Positions 1-6,732 of a stretch of 10,374 bases of DNA are shown here, piece after piece. Under the pieces are notes generated by a model, which did no database searches, had not been told where the DNA came from, and was given only the letters and a program-made list of their open reading frames with translations. The translations under genes and the position numbers were made by a program. Positions within the stretch are counted from its first letter, which is position 1; every line of letters starts with the position of its first letter. This DNA is from Odoribacteraceae bacterium (GTDB lineage Bacteria; Bacteroidota; Bacteroidia; Bacteroidales; Marinifilaceae): contig JAIRKS010000025.1 of assembly GCA_031259905.1 (NCBI GenBank), positions 1 to 10,374 of the forward strand, given 5' to 3'.

Positions 1-83
1 CCCCTTTTGTAAGAGGAGTCGCCCCCTTTTGTTAGGGAAGTCGCCCCTTTTGCAAGGTAAGTCGCCCCTTTTGTTAGGGAAGG
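1..83. repeat. 21-bp tandem repeat array, four copies, cut by the window edge
   Basis: Four units of about 21 bp follow one another, each with a run of C, then TTTTG, then a purine-rich end close to GGGAAGTCG. The C-runs begin at 1, 22, 44 and 65. The step from the first to the second is lengthened by one extra C in the second unit; the later units are spaced exactly 21 bp. Copies differ by a few substitutions (TTAGGGAAG, CAAGGTAAG, TAAGAGGAG). The array lies just 3' of the minus-strand gene that ends at 146, and it probably continues to the left. A 21-bp unit keeps a reading frame (seven codons), so an ORF runs through it, but no start or protein family supports translation. Nothing else is visible in 84-145. 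Confidence 0.85.
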
Positions 84-145
84 TTGAACGAGAAAAACGA
101 GGAGTTGACCGGGAAAACAAAAGATTCAATTACCTGGAAATGGTG

Positions 146-2857
146 TCATTCCCGGACGCGGTACTTCAAGAGATAACCGCCCGCGCCGCCGGTAAAGAGA
201 TAAAAGCCGGCCGCGTCGTCACCCCCGCCGCCGTGGAAGGCAATCGAGAAGGGCGTGACGCCCGGCAGCGGGAAGCCCTCGTGCTGCTCGTCGTCACGCG
301 TACCGGCCGTCAGCAGCAGCTGCCCGCGCGCGCTGTCGAGCATCCCGACGCGGGCGTCGCGCGCCGAGAAACGGTAGATGTACGGGAAACCCAACGCGGC
401 CCCCTCCCGGCGCTTCTCCAGGAGCAGGCGCCCCTGGCCGTCGTGAATCGCGAGCGACTCGCCCGACGTGAAAATCCACTCGTCCGCGCCGTCGGCGTTC
501 ACGTCGCCCACGTTCAGGTGATAGGGCAGCGTCCCCCCCGCGGCGCTCTTCCACGAGCCGGCGTTCCCCTCGAAGTCCACCCATCGCGCCTCCCGGCGCG
601 CGTCGGCGAAGCACACCACCGCCTTCCCGCCCCGGCGACTCGCGTACAGGGGGGTGCCGGCGGGCGCGTCGAAGTGTTGCATCACCCTCGCGCGGTGCTT
701 CCCGCGGCGGTCGAGCATGTAGAGGCGGTGGCGATCGAGGACGACCAGGTAATCGCGCCCCTCGACCCTGAAGTGGTGCACGCGGGAGACCACGGGGTTG
801 TCGCACGCCGGCACGTCCCACCCCTTCACCGGGTTACCGTCCAGGCCGAACAGGTACAGGTGGCGATCCACGCCCGGCGCGGCCACGCGGTAATCGCGGT
901 TGTTCTCGTAATCGAACAGGGTGATGCCCACCTCGCAGCGACTCCTCAGCGGCAACGGGTAGCGGGGGAGAAACGCCCCGTTACGATCGACCAGGTAAAG
1001 GTGCGTGGGCGTCGAGAAAAGATATTGCAACTTGCCGTTCTTGTAAAAATCCACCTGGTAGATCTCGCTGTTGATCGCCCCCTGCACGGGTAGTTTCCAG
1101 GAGATCAGGCCGAGGTCACTGACCAGGTAGAGGGTGTTGTCGCGATCCTGCACCAGGAGTTCCCGTTCCCCCGTGACGTGGTTTTTCACGACGGCCGGCT
1201 TCATCGCGACGTCGGCATCCAGCCTCGTCTGCCACATGAGGCGCGTCGCCTGCCGCTCGACCTTCTCGACGCTGGCCGCGAGGGAGGCGTAGAGCATCCC
1301 CTCCTCGCCGCTCCAGCGGTAGCCCCACGAGGAGACGCCCGCGAGACGGTCGCCGTTCGCCCGCAGGTAAGCGGCCCACGCGCCGCGGGCTTGCTGGCGG
1401 TAGAGGGGGAGCATCGCGGCGGTGGAGGAGACGTGAATCCAGTTGTGGTTGACGCCGAGGCGCTCCTTGACCCGCTTGTACCACGGCGCGTCGCGCGCGC
1501 TGGAATGACGGAAATAATCCCTCGCGAAGCGTTGCACGGCGGCACGCGAGGAGGCCAGCACGAGGTAGTTCTCCTGCACGAGGGCGTAACGCGCCGGCAT
1601 CCCGTCGAAGGCATCTCCCCACGTGACGCTGCAGAAATCGGGAGCGGGCATCGTGTAGTACACCACCTGCTTCTGGTCGACCTGGTAGACGTGGCGCGTG
1701 GAATCCCCCCCGCCGCCCGCTTGCCTGGCGTGGCGCGCGATCATCTCTTGCAGGAGTCGCTCCCCCTTGTTCCCTGACTTCAGGAGGACGACGATCACGC
1801 CCTCCTCCTCGCCCGCCGGGAGAACGTCCATCACCCCCTTGGCAATCTCGCCGCCGAATAGCTCCTGCCATTCGTCCCCCGTCGACGCGCCGAACCAGCG
1901 GGCGTACTCTCGCTTCCGCGCGGCCACCGCGTCGCTGATCTTCACGGCGGAGCGATACCGCTCCAGGTCGGCGAGGTACTTCCCCGCGTCGCTTAGCCTC
2001 AGGACGCTTACCGCCTTCACGTCGGCCGGCAACAGGCCGTCCAGGCGAATCCCGGCGGCGCGTTGCCCCTGCAAAAGCCCGGGGAAAGAACGTATCGTCG
2101 GGCCTGGACGCACGAGGCCGCTGAACGTGAAGCCGCCGGGGGAGATGTAGCCGTCCAGCGCTCCCCAGGAGATTCCCGCGAGGGCGACCTTGTCGAGGTA
2201 GAGAGGGAGCAACTCCGCGAGGCACGTGGCGTTCACGAACACGTTGACTTTTGCCGCGGACGAGAGGTAGTGACAAGCCTCCTCGTAAGGCGAGGCGTCC
2301 GGCGCGTTCCCGTCGGCACGTTTCAGCGCGTCTTCCAGGTAAAGGCCGGAGTCGGAGAGCAACACGTGGCCGCCCACGACGGTGTAGTAGACCTCGTCGT
2401 GCCCTACCGCGATGGCGTGTATCGCGCCCCGCTCGAAGTCGCGCGCCGCGGGGGCGTCGCCGGGGAATCGTCGCGCGAGGAAGGCGGGGAGGTCGCCGCG
2501 GTGAAAAAGGCCGCCCCTGTTCAGGACGTGCAGGAAGCGGACGCTCGCCTTCCCTTCCACGCGGAGGGCCACGGTGACGGAGGAGCTATCGACGATCCCG
2601 GCACGCGCCAGCGTGTCGATGACGCGGTGAATGGCCGCGCGGTGAAAGAGCGCGACGTCGCCCGCTAACGGCGCGGGCAGATCGAGGGGCAAGCGCGTGC
2701 CGCCCTGCACGCGGAGCACGAGCGCCGAGTTGTCGGGGATGAACGTTTCCGCGGGGATCTTTTTTTCCCGTTCCCGGAGGTGCAGCCACGACAAGGCCCC
2801 GGCAAGCAACGCCACGAGAAGTATCGCGAAGAAGATCCAGGTGATTTTCTTGAGCAT
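146..2857 (-). CDS. Membrane-anchored DUF3352-like protein with C-terminal beta-propeller-like region
   Basis: The 903-residue product has a short positive N-terminus (MLKK) and one hydrophobic segment at about residues 5-24. It is most likely an inner-membrane-anchored protein with a large periplasmic part; no lipobox cysteine is seen. Residues about 35-545 resemble the DUF3352 proteins of Bacteroidota (recognised by overall character, not by a motif). From about 550 to the end are repeated beta-strand blocks with YLVSDLG, LYLVDRNG, LYLFGLDG and LYMLDRRG turns, as in WD40/PQQ-type propellers. An FG-GAP/VCBS-like element GDVNADGADEW lies near 784-794. It is last in the four-gene operon, 12 nt after the LysE-family gene. 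The start is chosen because it precedes the membrane anchor directly and fits the spacing. The function is unknown; a structural or binding role in the envelope is inference. No frameshift is apparent. Confidence 0.85.
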   Translation of the reverse strand: MLKKITWIFFAILLVALLAGALSWLHLREREKKIPAETFIPDNSALVLRVQGGTRLPLDLPAPLAGDVALFHRAAIHRVIDTLARAGIVDSSSVTVALRVEGKASVRFLHVLNRGGLFHRGDLPAFLARRFPGDAPAARDFERGAIHAIAVGHDEVYYTVVGGHVLLSDSGLYLEDALKRADGNAPDASPYEEACHYLSSAAKVNVFVNATCLAELLPLYLDKVALAGISWGALDGYISPGGFTFSGLVRPGPTIRSFPGLLQGQRAAGIRLDGLLPADVKAVSVLRLSDAGKYLADLERYRSAVKISDAVAARKREYARWFGASTGDEWQELFGGEIAKGVMDVLPAGEEEGVIVVLLKSGNKGERLLQEMIARHARQAGGGGDSTRHVYQVDQKQVVYYTMPAPDFCSVTWGDAFDGMPARYALVQENYLVLASSRAAVQRFARDYFRHSSARDAPWYKRVKERLGVNHNWIHVSSTAAMLPLYRQQARGAWAAYLRANGDRLAGVSSWGYRWSGEEGMLYASLAASVEKVERQATRLMWQTRLDADVAMKPAVVKNHVTGERELLVQDRDNTLYLVSDLGLISWKLPVQGAINSEIYQVDFYKNGKLQYLFSTPTHLYLVDRNGAFLPRYPLPLRSRCEVGITLFDYENNRDYRVAAPGVDRHLYLFGLDGNPVKGWDVPACDNPVVSRVHHFRVEGRDYLVVLDRHRLYMLDRRGKHRARVMQHFDAPAGTPLYASRRGGKAVVCFADARREARWVDFEGNAGSWKSAAGGTLPYHLNVGDVNADGADEWIFTSGESLAIHDGQGRLLLEKRREGAALGFPYIYRFSARDARVGMLDSARGQLLLTAGTRDDEQHEGFPLPGVTPFSIAFHGGGGDDAAGFYLFTGGAGGYLLKYRVRE

Positions 2858-2869
2858 GGGCCGCGAGGT

Positions 2870-3529
2870 TTAAGAGAAGACTTTCGACATGACCGGCGAG
2901 AAGGCCAGCAGGATCACGATCGCGCCGAGAATGGCAATGACCAGGCCCGTGAATTTGTTGATGGCTATCAATACCCGTAGCCGGAATTTCCTCCGGAAGA
3001 TGTTTACCAGCACCGCGAGGAAGTACCACCACAGGCCACCGCCTATCAAGACGCCCATGACAACCAGCATCTCGCCGGCAAACGTGGGCGTGTCCCCGAA
3101 GATGGCCATGCTGGCGAAAACGGCCATGAAGATCACGATGGCGATGGGGTTGGAGACGGTCAGGAAGAAGAGCGAGAGGTAATCGCCGAGTAGCCCGCGC
3201 TTGCTGACGCGGCCGCCCGCGCGCTGCTTGACTTGCTTGAGGGGATTGTCGAAGTAGACTTTCAGCCCCATGCCGAGCAGGAAGATCCCGCCGACGACTT
3301 GCAGGAGCAGCTCGTGCGTCTGCACCGTGTTGACGACGAAGTTAATCCCGAAGGCCGCGACCATCGCGTAGAAGCAGTCGGCCGACGCCGCGCCCATGCC
3401 CGCGCAGAAGCCCGACAAGGCTCCCTTGTGTAATGTCCGCTGGATGATTAACACTCCCATCGGGCCTAACGGCACGGAGACCATCAGCCCGACTAACACG
3501 CCCTTGAATAGACAAACAATGTCGTACAT
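2870..3529 (-). CDS. LysE/RhtB-family amino-acid or metabolite exporter
   Basis: This 219-residue, highly hydrophobic protein has about six membrane segments (roughly residues 7-28, 38-62, 70-92, 113-138, 147-175, 193-214). The LysE-superfamily signature VPLGPMG lies near residues 19-25 in the first segment, followed by the conserved small-residue segment GFCAGMGAASADCFYA. Length matches the family norm (about 200-220). Family members export amino acids or small metabolites using the proton gradient. The substrate cannot be read from the sequence. The gene starts 3 nt after the stop of the acyltransferase gene, so the two are almost certainly co-transcribed and probably translationally coupled. 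The loop around residues 95-112 is basic (KQVKQRAGGRVSKRG), as expected for a cytoplasmic loop. Confidence 0.9.
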   Translation of the reverse strand: MYDIVCLFKGVLVGLMVSVPLGPMGVLIIQRTLHKGALSGFCAGMGAASADCFYAMVAAFGINFVVNTVQTHELLLQVVGGIFLLGMGLKVYFDNPLKQVKQRAGGRVSKRGLLGDYLSLFFLTVSNPIAIVIFMAVFASMAIFGDTPTFAGEMLVVMGVLIGGGLWWYFLAVLVNIFRRKFRLRVLIAINKFTGLVIAILGAIVILLAFSPVMSKVFS

Positions 3530-3532
3530 ACG

Positions 3533-5326
3533 CTACACTTCTATGTTTTCTGCCGAGAAACGACCGAGAATCTTGGAGTCCTTGATCTCTTTCGAGAGCG
3601 ACTCGATCGTTCGCATCGGGACGTCGAAGATGTCGAGGATCAACAGGCCGTCGAGGCACATGTTAAACTTCGGGTCGATGTTGAACCCGATGATTTTCGC
3701 GTTTAACGAGATATACTTCTTTAATAGCACGGGCAGCTTGTCGCTCGTCGGCTCGATGTCGCCGATCATCTTGTCGAGGATCGAGATGTCCTCGCACGCC
3801 ACGTCGAGCATCACCTGCACTTTCGGGTCGTTCGACCCCACCTGGTACCTCGAACGCGGGCACACGTGACGCGCCAGCGCGTGGTCGTAATAGTTGGCCA
3901 TGACGAAGCGCATGATCAGCTCCTTGGATACCTCCGTGTAGCGCCCGCTGATCGTCACCGGCCCGATCAGGTAACGGTACTCCGGGTTTTTCAGCAGGAA
4001 ATAGAGGATGCCCTTCCACAGGACGAACAGCGGCAACGGCTTGCGCTGGTAGGTCTCGCGTATAAACGAGCGTCCCAGCTCGATCGCCTCGTAGAGCACC
4101 GGCAGCATCTCCTTGCGCATCTTGAAAAGCGAGTGAATGTAGAAGCCCTTCATCCCGTAGCGGTCGATAATCTCCTTGCCCTTCCCCAGGCGGTAAGCCC
4201 CGACGATCTGCTCCTCTTCCTTGTCCCAGATGAAGAGGTGATAGTAATAGAGATCGTACTCGTCGAGATCAATACTCCGGTTTGTCCCCTCGCCCACCGC
4301 GCGGAAGGTGATCTCCCGCAGCCGCCCGATCTCGTTCAGGATGTTGGGGATCTTCACCGACGGGCTGCAGTACACCTCGTAGTGTTTCATCGAGAACAAC
4401 GTGCAGTCGGCCGCTATCGACGCGATTTCTTTCTTCAACGTCTCCCGGTCTCCCTCCGGGGCGACAGGCTCCACGCGCGTCACGGCCCGCTGCGACTTGA
4501 GGAAAAACTTCTTTACCTCGAGCGACGAGCCGAGCAAGTACGTCTTCGCGCGCAGGAACTTCCCGTACTGGACGATGTCGTGAAACCCGTCCTGGATCTC
4601 CACGCCGATCGGGTTACCGACGCGCGTCCTGACGACCCTGTTTTTCTTGTTCAGCAGCTCGGAGGGGAGCTTTATCCCGCGCAACACGGGATGAATCAGC
4701 CCCAGCAGGTAAAACAGCAAACTGTTCGAACCCTTGAAGTACACCGGCACGACCGGCACTCTCGCCGCCTTGATCAACCTCAACGTGGCCGCGTCCCACT
4801 CCCCGTCCTCCACCTGGTTCAAGTCCGCCTGGTACGAGGAGACTTCCGCCGCGGGGAAAAGCCCCAGCGGCTTCCCTTCCGCCACGTGACGCGCCGCCTC
4901 TTTCAGTGCACTCCCCCGCGTGTCGTGGTCGCCCGGCGAGGGCATTCCCAGGAAGTAATCCTGCACCGGGTCGAGTTGCCCCAGCAGGTTATCGACGAGT
5001 ACCTTGTAATCCGGGCGGACGGGGGACAGTAACTTGGCAAGGATGATGCCGTCTAACCCGCCGAACGGGTGATTGGAGATCGTGATGAAAGGCCCGCTCG
5101 CGGGTACCCGCCGCAAGTCCTCCTCGTTGACCTCAATCGTCACGTCGAGCGCCCGTATCAGGTTGTCCAGGAAGAGCCGGGGCGTCTCCTGCGATATTCC
5201 CTCGCGGAGCTTGTTCAGCTTGTCCAACTGCAAAACGTGCATGAGCAGCTTGGCCACCATGCTATTCCCGCCGCGATCGCGCCCTTGTAATACCCTGATG
5301 AAGTCCCTGGAAGTAATTAATCTCAT
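3533..5326 (-). CDS. Fused PlsC-like O-acyltransferase and GNAT N-acyltransferase (OlsF / GlsA-GlsB type)
   Basis: This 597-residue protein carries two acyltransferase modules. Residues about 75-270 are a PlsC/LPLAT domain: NHPFGGLDG at 85-93 supplies the catalytic His and Asp, here with five rather than the usual four residues between them. GLFPAAEVSSY at 155-165 is the substrate-binding block, and VPVVPVYFKG follows near 190-199. Residues about 310-490 are a GNAT domain of the hemolysin/OlsB type (GRLREITFRAVGEGTNR near 344-360, VGAYRLGKG near 385-393). In OlsF of Serratia and Flavobacterium, and in the separate Bacteroides GlsB and GlsA, such domains N-acylate an amino acid (ornithine or glycine) with a 3-hydroxy fatty acid and then O-acylate the hydroxyl. 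The same role in aminolipid synthesis at the inner membrane is inferred; the amino acid used is not readable. A Met at residue 23 is an alternative start. The gene lies 28 nt after the DUF721 gene. Confidence 0.88.
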   Translation of the reverse strand: MRLITSRDFIRVLQGRDRGGNSMVAKLLMHVLQLDKLNKLREGISQETPRLFLDNLIRALDVTIEVNEEDLRRVPASGPFITISNHPFGGLDGIILAKLLSPVRPDYKVLVDNLLGQLDPVQDYFLGMPSPGDHDTRGSALKEAARHVAEGKPLGLFPAAEVSSYQADLNQVEDGEWDAATLRLIKAARVPVVPVYFKGSNSLLFYLLGLIHPVLRGIKLPSELLNKKNRVVRTRVGNPIGVEIQDGFHDIVQYGKFLRAKTYLLGSSLEVKKFFLKSQRAVTRVEPVAPEGDRETLKKEIASIAADCTLFSMKHYEVYCSPSVKIPNILNEIGRLREITFRAVGEGTNRSIDLDEYDLYYYHLFIWDKEEEQIVGAYRLGKGKEIIDRYGMKGFYIHSLFKMRKEMLPVLYEAIELGRSFIRETYQRKPLPLFVLWKGILYFLLKNPEYRYLIGPVTISGRYTEVSKELIMRFVMANYYDHALARHVCPRSRYQVGSNDPKVQVMLDVACEDISILDKMIGDIEPTSDKLPVLLKKYISLNAKIIGFNIDPKFNMCLDGLLILDIFDVPMRTIESLSKEIKDSKILGRFSAENIEV

Positions 5327-5354
5327 TCACTATATCGTTTAAAGTTATTCGCCA

Positions 5355-5645
5355 TTAACGGCAGATGATATCCTTCACCACCTGCTCGCCCAATTTATCG
5401 TTCAACGCCTTCACTAACCCCTCTTTTACCATCGACATTTCGTTCCTCACCACCGGCGAGGTGAAACGGACAAAGAGTTTCCCGTTCGTCATGTTGATCT
5501 CCCCCGTGTAAGCGGCTATCACTTGTCCCACGACCTCCGGCCACGCGAGGCACGCTTCCATCTCCTTGAATTTCCGCTCAAGCCCTGTTTGCTTCAAGTA
5601 AAGGCCCATTAATTCCTCTAATTTTAGTGTCTTCGCCTGTTTCAT
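5355..5645 (-). CDS. DUF721 / DciA-like protein
   Basis: This small, mostly soluble protein of 96 residues has the DUF721 pattern: an N-terminal helix (LEELMGLYLKQTGLERKFKE), then ACLAWPEVVGQVIAAYT with the family's W-x-x-V-V-G block at about 35-41, then NGKLFVRFTSPVVRNEM with the characteristic strand-helix turn at about 55-70, and a final helix. DUF721 proteins include DciA, which loads the replicative helicase DnaB in many bacteria lacking DnaC/DnaI. Bacteroidota members are short versions consisting of the domain only, as here. It is the first gene of the operon, about 20 nt downstream of the predicted transcription start. Assignment to DUF721 is firm; helicase loading is inferred from the family. 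No gene symbol is assigned because the short versions are little studied. Confidence 0.87.
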   Translation of the reverse strand: MKQAKTLKLEELMGLYLKQTGLERKFKEMEACLAWPEVVGQVIAAYTGEINMTNGKLFVRFTSPVVRNEMSMVKEGLVKALNDKLGEQVVKDIICR

Positions 5646-5670
5646 TTCTCGTCGTGTTTCATATCATGGG

Positions 5671-5702
5671 CAAAAGTATTCTTTTCACCCGATAAAACAA
5701 AA
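5671..5702 (-). promoter_or_regulatory. Bacteroidota-type promoter for the DUF721-acyltransferase-LysE-DUF3352 operon
   Basis: Reading the minus strand, TTTTG (5702-5698) is followed after 19 nt by TACTTTTG (5678-5671). This matches the Bacteroidota primary sigma pattern TTTG/TTG - about 20 nt - TAnnTTTG. The expected start of transcription is near 5664, giving a leader of about 20 nt before the ATG at 5645. There is no strong Shine-Dalgarno sequence, which is usual for the phylum. Confidence 0.75.
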
Positions 5703-5705
5703 TCA

Positions 5706-5770
5706 CCCCCCGCCGGGAACGGGGTGAACACGCCCCGTCACGCCGGGACGCTTCCCCGACGCGAGGGGGG
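5706..5770. other. GC-rich nested inverted repeat between divergent promoters
   Basis: Between the two divergent promoters, ACGGGG (5719-5724) can pair with CCCCGT (5733-5738) across an 8-nt loop, and an outer CCCCCC (5706-5711) can pair with GGGGGG (5765-5770). A single stem-loop or a regulator-binding site is possible. With such GC-rich DNA, chance pairing is also likely, and no known operator was recognised. Confidence 0.25.
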
Positions 5771-5819
5771 AGATTCAAGATCATCGATCCGGTTATCAAT
5801 AAAATCGCGTGTCGTTTCG

Positions 5820-5850
5820 CCTGCCGAGAGGGAAAATCTTCCTATATTTG
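5820..5850 (+). promoter_or_regulatory. Promoter of the superoxide dismutase gene
   Basis: TATATTTG at 5843-5850 is a perfect Bacteroidota -7 box. The -33 element is weak: CCTG at 5820-5823, 19 nt upstream, is the best match. A poor -33 box may mean that an activator or oxidative-stress regulator contributes, but that is inference. Transcription should start near 5857, leaving a leader of about 49 nt. Its last part (about 5887-5905) is A-rich, which in this phylum favours translation in place of a Shine-Dalgarno sequence. Confidence 0.7.
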
Positions 5851-5905
5851 CTAGTGCTAACGGGAAATCACCGTCAGCGCACGTCTAACAAAAACAAAAA
5901 ACACC

Positions 5906-6481
5906 ATGAACATCGAGTTAATCAAGCTACCGTACACGACAGTCGACCTGTCGCCGGTAATCGGGCAACAAACCGTCGAGTGCCACCACGGGAAACACCT
6001 CCAGGCCTACGTCAACAACCTGAACAACCTGATCGCCGGAACGAAGTTCGAGCACCTACCGCTGGAGACCATCGTCAAGGAATCGACGGGCGCCGTCTTC
6101 AACAACGCCGGGCAGGTACTCAACCACGACCTCTACTTCACGCAGTTCTCCCCGAACGGTGGCGGGAAACCCTCCGGCAAGCTATCCCTCGCGATCGACG
6201 CCTCGTTCGGCTCGTTCGACGAATTCCGCGGGACGTTCGAATCGGCGGGCGTCGCGTTATTCGGCTCCGGCTGGGTATGGCTGGCGAGCGACGAGCGGGG
6301 CGCGCTCTCCATCACCAGGGAGCCTAACGCCGGCAATCCCGTGACCTCCGGCCTGAAACCACTCCTGGGCTTCGACGTCTGGGAACACGCCTACTACCTG
6401 GATTACCGGAACCGCCGCGCCGATCACCTGAAGTCGCTATGGCAGATCGTCGACTGGAAGGCGGTAGAGGCGAGGTATTGA
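5906..6481 (+). CDS. sodB: Fe/Mn superoxide dismutase
   Basis: This 191-residue enzyme converts superoxide to oxygen and hydrogen peroxide in the cytoplasm. It is full length for the family. The four metal ligands are in place: His27 (CHHGKH), His74 (QVLNHDLYF), Asp157 and His161 (FDVWEHAYYLDYRNRR). The outer-sphere Gln70, just before the second ligand, is in the position typical of iron and cambialistic enzymes. GSGWVWL at about 120-126 and the WEHAYY signature are also present. From memory it is very like the Porphyromonas gingivalis enzyme, which works with iron or manganese, so cambialistic activity is likely but not shown. It has its own promoter, diverges from the operon on its left, and is followed by non-coding DNA, so it is probably monocistronic. 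The ATG at 5906 aligns with known starts and follows an A-rich leader. Confidence 0.97.
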   Translation: MNIELIKLPYTTVDLSPVIGQQTVECHHGKHLQAYVNNLNNLIAGTKFEHLPLETIVKESTGAVFNNAGQVLNHDLYFTQFSPNGGGKPSGKLSLAIDASFGSFDEFRGTFESAGVALFGSGWVWLASDERGALSITREPNAGNPVTSGLKPLLGFDVWEHAYYLDYRNRRADHLKSLWQIVDWKAVEARY

Positions 6482-6537
6482 CACGAGGTATCGCGCGGGA
6501 ACGCGGTTGCCGCCCGGGACATCGCGTCACTCGACAG

Positions 6538-6572
6538 ACGAGGAATCGAGAAGTCACTTCTCAACTACTCGT
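6538..6572 (+). terminator. Possible stem-loop terminator of the dismutase gene
   Basis: GAGAAG (6548-6553) and CTTCTC (6557-6562) form a perfect 6-bp stem with a TCA loop. After a 5 x 5 internal loop, ACGAG (6538-6542) pairs with CTCGT (6568-6572). It sits 57 nt after the stop codon, but no run of T follows, so factor-independent termination is uncertain. Confidence 0.35.
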
Positions 6573-6732
6573 TCGTCACGCGACAAGCGTCCCGGGCGTT
6601 GTTATTCGCGGGGCAACGTGCCCTCGTCTCGCCGGAATTTTCAAGCAGGATAACGACCGGGGCAACGGCAACGCGCGTCAACGGCCAATCGCGTCACTCG
6701 CCGGGATACCCGCCGCGGTTTTCGGCGGAGCC

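Noticed and set aside
29..1093. 354-codon plus-strand ORF opposite the DUF3352-like gene
   Set aside because: It is antisense to a gene with a clear membrane anchor and domain structure. Its long open frame follows from high GC3 on the other strand, and its composition is rich in R, V, A and H without a fold signature.
3866..5032. 388-codon plus-strand ORF opposite the acyltransferase gene
   Set aside because: It is a shadow of the coding strand; the minus-strand product carries clear catalytic motifs.
5646..5905. Riboswitch or small RNA upstream of the dismutase gene
   Set aside because: The leader is only about 49 nt and A-rich; the GC-rich inverted repeat lies upstream of the expected transcription start.
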